Source of the DNA: Spirogloea muscicola
Lineage: Eukaryota > Streptophyta > Zygnematophyceae > Spirogloeales > Spirogloeaceae
Direction: 5' to 3'
DNA: 11,962 nt
Assembly (NCBI GenBank): GCA_009602725.1
Contig: WELB01000047.1
Coordinates: 271,540-283,501, forward strand
The stretch's first letter is position 1. The number at the start of each line of letters is the position of its first letter. Made by a program: the position numbers and the translations under genes. The notes under the pieces were generated by a model. The model was not told the DNA's origin. It saw only the letters and a program-made list of their open reading frames with translations, and ran no database searches. Below, piece by piece: positions 1 through 7,093 of the stretch.

Positions 1-40
1 CCTCCCCCCCCCCCCCCCCCCCCCCTCCTCCTCCTCCTCC
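1..40. repeat. poly(C) run followed by (CCT)n microsatellite
   Basis: Positions 4-25 are an uninterrupted run of C, followed by five to six CCT units up to position 40. It lies about 85 bases before a splice acceptor-like ATACAG at 119-124, and the frame of the following exon is closed by a TGA near position 80. I therefore read it as intronic or 5' non-coding, not a polyproline-coding tract. Such tracts vary in length and are prone to assembly error. Confidence 0.9.
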
Positions 41-124
41 GTCTCCATCCTAAAATGTACCCTAGAAATATCTCTAGCTGAGAATGGGGTTGAGCTGAGG
101 TGGTCGACACGCTTGTGGATACAG

Positions 125-574
125 GGCCTGTCAAGTGAGGGGCCGCTACCGACGGACCCACTCTTCTCGTCTGCGCCAATCCCACCCTCTCTGTCGATGT
201 TCCTCGCAAACCAGCGCGAGGAGAAGGCAGCTGCAGCTGCTGCCGCGCTCGCTTCAGTGAGCTATGGCACTGGCTCAGCCTCAGGTGGCCCCCCGCCACC
301 TCCGTCTGGGCCCCCGCCATCGTACATGGCAGGCCCCTTTGGCAACGGCGAGCCGCCGGCGTCATACCGCCAGCCGCTGCCGGCTGCAGCCATGCACCCC
401 GCTATGGCCGCTGCCGCCGCTGCCGCGGCTGCATCAGTGGGCGCCCATCATGGCCACCAGCCTTACCATCACCACCTGCCGCTGGCGCCGCCGCCTCCGC
501 CAGCGTACTCTGAGGCGCCGCCGTCGCCAGTGCATCGCCGTGTCCTCACGCTTTTCCCAACTAGCAGCCACTGA
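125..574 (+). CDS. Ala/Pro/His-rich low-complexity protein, C-terminal exon (partial)
   Basis: I do not recognise this protein. The frame is open from an acceptor-like ATACAG ending at 124 to TGA at 572-574, giving about 149 codons. There is no ATG before the Met of a SLSMFLANQREEK segment, so an upstream exon is likely. Codons strongly prefer G or C at the third position, as real exons here do. In order it shows a short charged segment (NQREEK), a seven-Ala run, Pro-rich PPPPPSGPPPS, a second run of nine Ala after HPAM, a His-rich patch (GAHHGHQPYHHH), and a final PPPPP stretch. Such composition occurs in transcription-factor activation regions and in wall proteins; no DNA-binding domain or signal peptide is visible, so neither can be chosen. 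The last 10-15 codons could instead lie beyond a splice donor. The coding status is moderately supported, the function is unknown. Confidence 0.5.
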   Translation, partial: GLSSEGPLPTDPLFSSAPIPPSLSMFLANQREEKAAAAAAALASVSYGTGSASGGPPPPPSGPPPSYMAGPFGNGEPPASYRQPLPAAAMHPAMAAAAAAAAASVGAHHGHQPYHHHLPLAPPPPPAYSEAPPSPVHRRVLTLFPTSSH

Positions 575-1357
575 CTGCCAGTACCGCAGTCGTCATTCGC
601 CACTTTGCTTTTCCGCTGTGCTGCCATTTTGCCTGCTTCATAGGCTACAACCTGGCATGCCTGCTTGCTGCTGGACAGTGCCTCTTCCACCTCGAGTGGT
701 GCATTGCAGCGTACTCGCACAGCCCCCATCTGTTGTATGTAGCATGGGTGGCTTGGCACTGCGCGCCTCTCTCATTCGGCCTAGTCAGATAGTAGCGCGG
801 GACTACACTGAATGTCAAAGACTGGCTTCTTGACTCCCACTCCTGTTTGCTTCGCTGGAGAACCCATGAATTTTCTACCCGAAATTTGCACAACTCCAAG
901 AGCGCTTGGCAATGCCCGCTAGGCAAGCTTGCAGTTCGACTTTGTTGTAGAGCAGGCATAATGGGCTTGCAGATTAGTGAAGGTCGTCGTTGCAGCTTTG
1001 CAGCTATTAATTGTGTCAAGCAAGCTGCCTCTAATGAATATTTTTGCCTGGAACTGGTAGCTTTGTGGGAGAATTTCTTCTCATGGTAGGCTTATCCTGA
1101 ATCCAGCAAGACATGAATATGGCCGACTGAAGATCGGCAACTCTACCTCAACTGGAAAGGGTCAGAATCATATGCCTGGAAGCAGTAACCAAGTGGAGTG
1201 ACACTCCAAGTAGGGGTGCAGCAATCACTGTTTCAACATGTGTACTGCATGAGGCTTTTACATATTGGCAGTCAAGAGGCTATGTATGGACAAAGGTCAT
1301 ATATAAAATAAGAAGCTGCAGAAGTAAAGGATGTCAGAATTACGGACATCTTGGCAG
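575..1357. other. no clear gene; probable 3' UTR/intergenic or intronic DNA
   Basis: GC content drops after the stop at 574. The open frames on both strands are short and lack codon bias. A TATA-like TATATAAAA lies at 1300-1308 on the + strand, and an ATG at 1331 opens only a 43-codon frame. A TGTAA (the usual green-algal polyadenylation signal) occurs on the - strand at 1262-1258, about 360 bases past the stop of the gene at 1625-1855. It could end that transcript, but this is weak. Confidence 0.4.
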
Positions 1358-1584
1358 GCCCTGGGCGCCTGCCTGAGCAAGGTGGATTGGCGGCCATGCA
1401 GCGCTCACAGGGTTTGGCCGCACACGCCATTGCAATGGATCATCTGCTTGCTGAAGCCCTGAGCACGTCCAACGCTGAGGGTAACCAGTACAAAGGCAAC
1501 AGCATTTTGCAGCAGCGCCAGCTACAGTGGCCAGCATCCCGCTGTCAGTGTCACGCCAGACTCCCATGGCGCTGCGTTTGGTGA
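1358..1584 (+). CDS. possible exon, Gln/Ala-rich, unrecognised
   Basis: An acceptor-like CATCTTGGCAG ends at 1357, and the following frame is open to TGA at 1582-1584 (about 75 codons). The first half (GRLPEQGG, MQRSQGLAAHAIAMDHLLAEALS) looks like an amphipathic, protein-like segment. The second half, after a possible donor near 1480 (TGAGG/GTAACC), looks less so. It might belong to the same + strand gene as the Ala/Pro-rich exon at 125-574, but no splice path proves this. No family is recognised, and it could be a chance frame. Confidence 0.2.
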
Positions 1585-1624
1585 CGCTCCACCAACAACT
1601 AGCCCATAAGCAGGTCAGCAGACC

Positions 1625-1855
1625 TTACTCGCGAGAGGATGGTCGAGGAGGCCAGCCGGCGTCCGACTGCTGCGGCGGCGTGGGTGGCGGAGGCGGCGGC
1701 GGCGTGCCTTTGCGGTAGTTCTCCTCGAGGCGGCGGGCGAAGACGATGCCCGCGTCGACGACGGTCTGTAGCGGCGGCAGCGCGTAGTTCTGCGCCAGGT
1801 ACACGCCCACGACTGTGCCCGTGCAGAACCCCAGCACCGGGCCCAGCAGGCCCAT
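1625..1855 (-). CDS. small membrane protein, DUF4535-like, with Pro-rich tail
   Basis: Single-exon frame of 76 residues, from ATG at 1855-1853 to TAA at 1627-1625. The start is the only in-frame ATG and has purine at -3 and G at +4. Residues 1-50 start MGLLGPVLGFCTGTVVGVYL, then have AQNY, and end in a charged LEENYRK. This arrangement (MGL start, Gly-rich hydrophobic helix at about 3-21, YLAQNY, then a helix ending in EENYRK) matches, from memory, the short plant and algal DUF4535 proteins, whose role is not established. The helix suggests insertion in an organelle or other membrane. After residue 50 the family would normally end soon; here a seven-Pro run and a tail ending PPRPSSRE add about 25 residues, possibly an accession-specific extension. 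A GC-rich leader lies upstream. I am fairly sure it is a real gene and moderately sure of the family. Confidence 0.7.
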   Translation of the reverse strand: MGLLGPVLGFCTGTVVGVYLAQNYALPPLQTVVDAGIVFARRLEENYRKGTPPPPPPPTPPQQSDAGWPPRPSSRE

Positions 1856-2160
1856 CTCTGGCCGCCACGACCTTAACGTTCCGACGACCGTCGGCGTCGT
1901 CTCCCCGCCCGCTTGTGGCGCCGCTCCCTCGGCTTGTACGCAAGCGGCAGCAGCCCCACCACCGCCAGCGGCGCAGGGGCCGCAAGTGAGGGCCGCTGAG
2001 TGCGAGTGACTGCGCACTCGGAGACTCCCTGAGATGGGTTTTGAGAAGAGAGGCCGCTGAGTGAGACTACGAGTGCCCGAGCTGGGGCAGCAAGAGGGGC
2101 GCGGGGAGAGAGAGGGGGCGAGAGAGGCCGTAGCGGCGGTGGCTGGTGGTCGAGGATGCC
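1856..2160 (-). promoter_or_regulatory. GC/CpG-rich 5' flank and probable 5' UTR of the DUF4535-like gene
   Basis: This block is much richer in G+C and CpG than the sequence on either side. On the - strand it begins with a CT-rich tract (about 2130-2090), a common feature of transcription start regions. The frame upstream of the ATG stays open but contains no other ATG, so I treat it as leader. No TATA box is seen. If the weak + strand exon at 2273-2365 is real, this could be a shared divergent promoter. Confidence 0.35.
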
Positions 2161-2272
2161 GCAGGAGGGAGGTGGGGGAAGGAGGTTGCCTGGTGGGTGT
2201 AGTTCAGCCCAGTCAGCTGCTGCTTCTCAGAAACGAGAGAAACTTAATCTTCTCATACCTCCCACCTTTTAG

Positions 2273-2365
2273 CGCATTCGCATGATTGTTTCACCCATGA
2301 TGTGGGCTGATGACCGCACATGCCGTGCACGAGACGTCGGTGAAGTGGTGGACGCCCTGGGATGA
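2273..2365 (+). CDS. possible short terminal exon, unrecognised
   Basis: A textbook acceptor (branch-like CTTAATCTTCTCAT, pyrimidine tract, CACCTTTTAG ending at 2272) precedes 30 open codons ending in TGA at 2363-2365. The peptide contains MIVSPMMWADD and DVGEVVDALG, which look protein-like. A possible first ATG lies at 2155 in a CG-rich context, but its candidate donors do not give a matching phase in any simple way, so the gene model is incomplete. No family is recognised. Confidence 0.2.
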   Translation, partial: RIRMIVSPMMWADDRTCRARDVGEVVDALG

Positions 2366-2378
2366 GGGCGACCCCTCG

Positions 2379-2401
2379 CGACCAGCCAAGCGACCAGCCA
2401 A
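2379..2401. repeat. two copies of a 12-base direct repeat
   Basis: CGACCAGCCAA occurs at 2379-2389 and again at 2391-2401, separated by a single G. It lies in apparently non-coding DNA and is probably a small slippage product. Confidence 0.7.
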
Positions 2402-2605
2402 CCAGGCAAGTGTACGCTCAAACCGAGCTAGCAGTACCATCTTCTCTCAACTATGCGCTCAAGCCTGACCATGCCTTGCGCTTTTCTCCTGGGTGCTGGC
2501 CTCTACCAGCCTCTGATTTCCTTGGGACGCCACCATCTCGTGCAGCAAAAAGTAAGCTCTTCCAAGGGGGCGAGGACCCTGCATGAAAGTGACAGCACAA
2601 GACAA

Positions 2606-2739
2606 CTAATTGATATGAATGCTGGTCACTGAGCGATGACAGCTACACAAGCTGCTCGTCAGTCCGCAATTAGTACAAACATCCCCAACTTTGAAGTTGT
2701 CCGCAAGCACAATGCCACCAGGCTTTTCTTTTGGCTTCA
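2606..2739 (-). CDS. possible exon with a CxxC motif, unrecognised
   Basis: On the - strand an acceptor-like TTTTCTGTCAG ends at 2740, and the frame that follows runs 44 codons to TAG at 2608-2606. Its first half is Lys-rich, then GGIVLADNFKVGDVCTNCG; the CTNCG resembles one half of a zinc ribbon or a redox CxxC. A TACTAAT sequence followed by GAGCAG inside the frame could be a branch point and acceptor, so the exon may end near the cysteines. No donor or partner exon is fixed. It may be an exon, a gene remnant or chance. Confidence 0.25.
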
Positions 2740-3480
2740 CTGACAGAAAAGCTAAGACCACCCCTCCACATCAGCTATGACACGGATCGAAGAAACTTTC
2801 TCAAGCCATGAGGAACATGTCTATATTGGACCTGTATCTTCACAGCTCGTGTCAATGTACAGCACACCTGAGTAATGTACTATAGGCAATACCGACCTGT
2901 CAAATGATAAGTTCTAAGAGAATAGCAGTGACCTACTCGTGCGCCTAGTACTCCGAGGTGTTGCAACAAGTACATAGTCATGCAGTAGATTGCGATGAGC
3001 ATTGACCACAGAAACGTTACACTGGTGATCATCAGAGCTTCATCACACGTTCCAGACGTATTGAGCACACTTATGGAGCACGTGTTTTCCAGATCAGGAA
3101 TTGACCGAGCACAAGTTTCCTGTTTTGATCAAGGTGTACTATAAAATGCCAAGTTTTGCTTACCAAAACAACGCTGAGTTTGCTTGTAGAAATCTTACAC
3201 TAAGTCAAGCACTTCACGATGCTGCCCCTAGGCTCGACACAAGTGATTGGCCGTCAAGCAGATGCTGGCAGACTCCAATAGTGCTCCCTTGTCCGCCACC
3301 TCCAGCGAAATGCATCCTGCAGCAGAGACCTGCAGGCAGGCGTGGTGCACAGCCACCGCCACAGTGGGCCTGGGGTGGCAGGGCCAGGGATATACAGACA
3401 CTTATATGTTCAGGCTATGACCAGTAGAATTCTACCTGGCTTCCACTCCGTTGAATGTCATGAACGAAAGTGGCTCTCCC
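2740..3480. other. AT-richer stretch without a supported gene
   Basis: The longest frames (108 codons on + from 3101, 62 on - to 2880) lack codon bias, recognisable motifs or good splice sites. I see no tRNA-like structure and no long repeat here. It is treated as intergenic. Confidence 0.5.
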
Positions 3481-3537
3481 AAAAAGGGGGCGTGGGCTGT
3501 TTACAGCCAGCCCCGAGAGGCCAGCCAAATTAACTGG

Positions 3538-3645
3538 TGGCTGGGAGAGGCCAGCCCAAAAGCATGGACAAGGTCTGAAGGAGTCGGAGTGCTAAGGACT
3601 GAGACAGCAGTAAGCGAACTCTCAGTAACCTCTCGTCAGTAGATG
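3538..3645 (+). repeat. repeat copy 1 (forward arm)
   Basis: Starts GGTGGCTGGGAGAGGCCAGC and ends with CTCTCAGTAACCTCTCGTCA plus GTAGATGCA. Its reverse complement matches 3944-4052 in the same motif order, so the two form arms of an imperfect inverted repeat with a spacer of about 300 bases. GAGAGGCCAGCC also occurs just before it at 3513-3524. Confidence 0.65.
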
Positions 3646-3943
3646 CAAATCAATCTGAATAGCTAGCAGGCGGAAAGACGTCGCCCTGACGGGAGCCGGA
3701 GGCCGCCGCCAGAGCGCGGCCTGCGCGCAAGTGGACCGCAAAAGCTAGGGACCGCTGCAAAGAGACGCCAGGCGCATCCGGAAGACTTGGGCGAGGGACC
3801 CGGCGAGGGACGCAGAAAGAGTTGACAAGGTCCGAAGAGGCCGAGTTGCTTTCCTTTCCCAGCACCCTTTACCCGGCCGAAAAGATAGCGCCTCCAGATT
3901 TCGGCAGGCGACGCTTTTCCACTCCCTACTTATTCCAACCTGC

Positions 3944-4052
3944 ACTTGCTGACTAGAGGTTATTGAGCGCCCAATTTTTGGCGACTAGTATCCTGCTTTT
4001 TGCGAGATCCGACCCTTTGTACTTTCCTTTGGGCTGGCCTCTCACAGCCATT
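3944..4052 (-). repeat. repeat copy 2 (reverse arm)
   Basis: Read on the - strand it has TGGCTGTGAGAGGCCAGCCC at one end and CGCTCAATAACCTCTAGTCA at the other, the best match to copy 1. Confidence 0.65.
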
Positions 4053-4111
4053 GCCATAAATTGGGAAAGCTTTCTCTCATTCCTTTACCCAAATAATACT
4101 AATTTCTCTGA

Positions 4112-4210
4112 CCTGCGGCTGCTCAACAGGGGATACTGAGCACCCAGAGGCCAGTTGAGTCTCTGTGTGCTTCAGCGCTTCTCGCAGTTGGCCTTTTGGA
4201 CTTTGCCCAT
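4112..4210 (-). repeat. repeat copy 3 (reverse)
   Basis: On the - strand it carries GGGCAAAGTCCAAAAGGCC and GCTCAGTATCCCCTGTTGAG followed by CAGCCGCAGGTC. The last block is almost identical to that of copy 4, about 112 bases away, which points to tandem spread in this orientation. Confidence 0.6.
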
Positions 4211-4223
4211 TCTTTCTGTTTCT

Positions 4224-4350
4224 CCGACCTGCGGCTGCTCAGCAGAGGTTACTGAGTGTTTTGTAGCTACTTGATTCCCCGCGTGCTCTAGCGCTTTCCC
4301 TGGCCCCTTCGAACTTTGTTCATGTTTTTTCTGGGCCACTCACAGCAACC
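4224..4350 (-). repeat. repeat copy 4 (reverse)
   Basis: On the - strand it carries GCTGTGAGTGGCCC, ATGAACAAAGTTCGAAGGGG and CACTCAGTAACCTCTGCTGA, followed by the same CAGCCGCAGGTC as copy 3. Confidence 0.6.
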
Positions 4351-4383
4351 GCCCGCTCTTGGAAGCGTCTTCCTTTTATCCGG

Positions 4384-4510
4384 GCTGGCCATTCACCGCC
4401 CCTGCGTTATATTGCAAGAGCTGCTGATCTCTGACCCCTTCGAGCGCTGTTCTTTCCCTTTTTCTGCGCTGGCCAGTCACAGCCATCGCCCACTACTGGA
4501 AGAGTCTTTC
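4384..4510 (-). repeat. partial repeat copies 5 and 6 (reverse)
   Basis: Two further copies of the GGCTGGCC-TCACAGCC block, at about 4384 (GGCTGGCCATTCACCGCCCC) and 4467 (GCTGGCCAGTCACAGCCATC), with a CCCCTTCGAGCGCT block between them. The third sub-motif is not visible in either. Confidence 0.45.
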
Positions 4511-4858
4511 TTCTTCTGTCTTATATTGGAAGGCTTTTTCCTTTTTTTCCCGGTAGGGTAATCCCTTGAAAAACAACTCTCACGAGGACCTACTGTGCTC
4601 AGAGATTACGGCTGAAGGCAGGCCGCGGCTCTCTGCATGCATGGCGCGGGAAGCAGATGTGATCAGCAGCACCCTCTGGGCCCCGGCCGCACCAGATTCC
4701 GCCTTGCGGCTCCTTCAGCTGGGCCTCCCGCCAACACACGCTCGCTCTGCCCCACAGGTCGTCTGCTCGGCTGAGGTGTGGATCGCCGCCCAAGTGCACC
4801 CCCTCCGCGGCCTCGCTCATCCTCACGCTCTCTCGCTTCCTCTCTCCGCAACTTTCAG

Positions 4859-5013
4859 ATGCCAACGACCTCTCATGGAATGCCTTCATAGCCTTCCTAG
4901 CTTTCAACGCAGGTCAACAGCAAGCTCTGATCACTGACCTATCAGTACTCCCGTCATTGTACAGACCCACCAAGCAATCTACAAAGTATGGCTGGCGGAG
5001 TGCCAGAATGTGA
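4859..5013 (+). CDS. possible C-terminal exon, unrecognised
   Basis: A CT-rich tract (about 4815-4858) ends in ACTTTCAG, a strong acceptor. The frame after it is open for 50 codons to TGA at 5011-5013. The start, NDLSWNAFIAFLAFNAGQ, followed by QALITDLSVLPSLYRP, is compact and protein-like, with alternating hydrophobic residues. The frame also stays open upstream of the acceptor but has no start codon there. An internal GCAG/GTCAAC donor and TTGTACAG acceptor could shorten it. Upstream exons were not identified; 4566-4840 holds longer frames on both strands without recognisable content. The CT-rich tract could instead be a promoter. Confidence 0.25.
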
Positions 5014-5658
5014 AGGCTCAGGTGGTGAAGGGAGAGAGTATACTGACACTTAGACTCCTCTGGAGGACATGGACTTCTTGACGCTCGTTTTCCTGCGCTT
5101 GGAAGCCAGAGAGTAAGTCCGCATATGCAAGCCAGAAAGTATGCCGTCAGTCTTTAGATGGCTATTATTGCTACTAAGCAATACCTACGACTTGTGCACG
5201 TAGTATATGCAGATTTGCAGACTTGCTTTGTTCTTGTGCTAATTAGCTTGTAATAGCCATCAAAGCAAGGACTTGAAGCTGGACTTTGCATGCATGACAC
5301 TCTTATAAAAGCAAGAGCATCAGTCACATTCAGACAGCTGTTGACTAACTTCAACCAAGGGAGTCCTCATGCCAATGATACAATGAAGGCTTCGATGATG
5401 CATTTTCTGCTGCAAATGCGACTGAAGGTTGGCCTCGTGCTGCTGTGTGAGCCGAACGTGGAAGACAATTGCCAGCCAAGATGTCCTGTGGAAGGCGCTC
5501 TGCTTGGCACTGTGGCCATCTGCAAGGACAGCTGGATGCGAACATTTGATCAGCATATTAGGTGTGCTTACTGCTATAAAACATATGATCAGCAAGCATT
5601 GAGTCTAACATTGGGCTTACTCTGTCTGTAGAGGACGGCATAATGGTGATGCCCATGT
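5014..5658. other. uncertain region; possible unassigned - strand exon
   Basis: The only notable signals are a TATAAAA at 5304-5310 (+) and a good - strand acceptor (CAGCTGTCCTTGCAG, ending near 5544) followed by frames open in all three phases for about 45-75 codons. One of these reads SAKQSAFHRTSWLAIVFHVR. A + strand frame of 113 codons (5290-5631) with a true ATG covers the same bases, so strand and coding status cannot be decided. The - strand stop at 5659 would place this in the 3' UTR of that gene. Confidence 0.3.
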
Positions 5659-6149
5659 CTATGTTGCCCAGGTGGCTATCAGCACTTCTTGGGTCGAAGG
5701 AAAGGTATAGAAAGGCTGCAGGGGCGCAACATCGCCCAGATCGAAGGCACTGCCCCTCGTGGTGGCCCTTCCCTGCCATTGACAGTGCAAGACCTGTCCT
5801 GCATCCTCGACCTGCAGTTCCGGCAGGAGCAAGCGAAGCACCACATGGCTGGCGTTCTGGAGGTCCAGCTGGCAAGACGAGGCGGCATGACAGTGCTGAT
5901 GCTGGTCGGCGATCGGCTGGCGAGCGACTGGAGCCCGCAGTTACCGGGCCAACTCTCACAATCTTCCGCTCCCGCACAGCTTGACCTTGTCCGGAAACAA
6001 GACGGCGCCATGCTTCGCATCTGCTCGCATGTGACCACTCACCTCGAGAATGTTGACAAAGTTCTCAATATTTTCATTGTCCACGAAGCGCCTCAGGTAT
6101 TCCAAGACCTTGGCGATCACTTCACCAACATCATAGTACACATCACTTG
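5659..6149 (-). CDS. last two exons of an unrecognised gene
   Basis: Exon 1 (6149-6043) follows CTCCTGTAG and ends CTCGAG before a perfect GTGAGT donor. It encodes 35 residues containing DVGEVIAKVLEYLRRFVDNE and ending FVNILE. Exon 2 (5868-5659) follows a pyrimidine-rich TCGTCTTGCCAG acceptor, keeps phase 0, and ends in TAG at 5661-5659. It encodes 69 residues beginning LDLQNASHVVLRLLLPELQV and ending EVLIATWAT. The 173-base intron has no match in coding style. Joined, a helical segment leads into what looks like a beta-rich domain. I considered subunits of trafficking complexes with similar helix-then-beta layout but see no diagnostic motif, so the product stays unnamed. Upstream exons on the - strand are not resolved; the frame remains open to about 6309, including a Cys-rich EECLFCVSECTTHGPYG stretch. 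A 195-codon + strand frame over the same bases fits less well. The gene may be a 5'-truncated remnant. Confidence 0.45.
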
Positions 6150-7093
6150 CTACAGGAGCTTGAGTAGTTGGGCAGCAAGGGGCTACTTGCTCCTCAAGAC
6201 CATAGGGCCCATGTGTGGTGCATTCAGACACGCAGAAGAGGCACTCTTCTACTTGAATCACTTGCACTGGTGCTGAACCAGCACACAACTGCAAAGACAT
6301 CGTACACATGGAACTATCTACTTGTTGAACAATGCATGTTCATTCATCCTATGAAGCAGCCTCGCTTGTCATGTTACAGAGAAGTCGCTGGAGACTAGCT
6401 CCAAGTCCTGCTCAAAGCTGCCAGTGTGCTTGTCAGTGGTGCTGCCTGGTGCTGCTCTTGTACCCGGTTGTGTGACTGCTTAATTGGCAGGTCCATGTGC
6501 TCCTTCAGTAGTCCTCAGTCTCTTCTTTACCAATGTTTCCTTCTGCTGACGCTTCTGTATTGCTTAAACGCATTGCTTTTCTGACATTCTGGGCCAGCAC
6601 CGGAAAATCATTGACTGGTCTGTCACTTCCTTCTTGTGGACAGCTCGCCACTCTTTGCACCCCCAATTGCAGAAGGCTCCGATTCTGTTAGCTGCCCTCT
6701 CCTTTCAAAGGCTGAGTGGCTGGGGGGACGCTGCAGCGACAACTCCGAATGTCCGCTCAGAGGTCCACCTTCCAAGAGTTCCATGCTCTATTCCGGATGA
6801 GTTTACTGGCACAACAAGCTTACTTGGGGGCCATGTGATAGATAATAAGACTTTCAGGTTTCCATTTTCACTTGAGATGCGAACAAGATCCAGTCGTGTT
6901 CAAGTGTCCATGTACAGAATCGCACGCTGGCCTGTTGTCTGGCATTCCGGGATGGTAGTGACCAATGCATCCTCCGCAAAGCATCGTTTGTTGCAGATCT
7001 ATGCCGAATAGAAAGTCTGACGCCAATTCGTCAGGAACTGTGGCAATATTTAGGCAAGCACGACTAGTTGACCCCGTATGCCGTCCAGGTTGC
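6150..7093. other. no supported gene; possible upstream exons or decayed element
   Basis: A + strand frame of 125 codons at 6634-7011 and several shorter ones lack recognisable motifs. On the - strand this is where reverse transcriptase and RNase H of the copia element should follow the integrase, but translations in that direction hit stops quickly and show no RT motifs (no YxDD block). Unresolved upstream exons of the gene at 5659-6149 could also lie here. Confidence 0.4.

Larger units (their letters stand above)
3500..4560. repeat. cluster of decayed ~110-base repeats in opposite orientations
   Basis: Three sub-motifs recur in fixed order. In + orientation they are GGCTGKGAGAGGCCAGCCC, then a CAAGGTCYGAAGG-type block, then CTCAGTAACCTCT followed by CAGYAGNTGCA. 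One copy reads forward (3538-3645). At least three read in reverse (3944-4052, 4112-4210, 4224-4350), with partial reverse copies near 4384 and 4467. A partial forward block (GACAAGGTCCGAAG) sits at about 3824. The spacer at 3660-3940 is GC-rich. No coding potential is evident; the 81-codon frame at 4316-4561 is just repeat sequence. A loose A-box/B-box spacing (GCTGTGAGTGG, about 30 bases, GTTCGAAGG) hints at a tRNA-derived SINE, but only weakly. Confidence 0.65.

Noticed and set aside
469-759. - strand frame of 96 codons opposite the Ala/Pro exon
   Set aside because: A shadow of GC-rich sequence; its start has no context and it runs antisense to the better-supported + strand exon.
1639-1989. 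+ strand Arg/Ala-rich frame of 116 codons
   Set aside because: Antisense shadow of the DUF4535-like gene and its GC-rich leader.
3650-3865. GC-rich - strand frame of 71 codons in the repeat spacer
   Set aside because: No start context, motif or splice support, and it overlaps a partial repeat copy.
4316-4561. 81-codon + strand frame rich in Phe and Leu
   Set aside because: It lies wholly within the decayed repeat cluster; the hydrophobic look comes from T-rich repeat sequence.
5689-6276. 195-codon + strand open frame
   Set aside because: It starts from TTG, shows no family motif, and overlaps - strand exons that have matching splice signals and phase. Some doubt remains.
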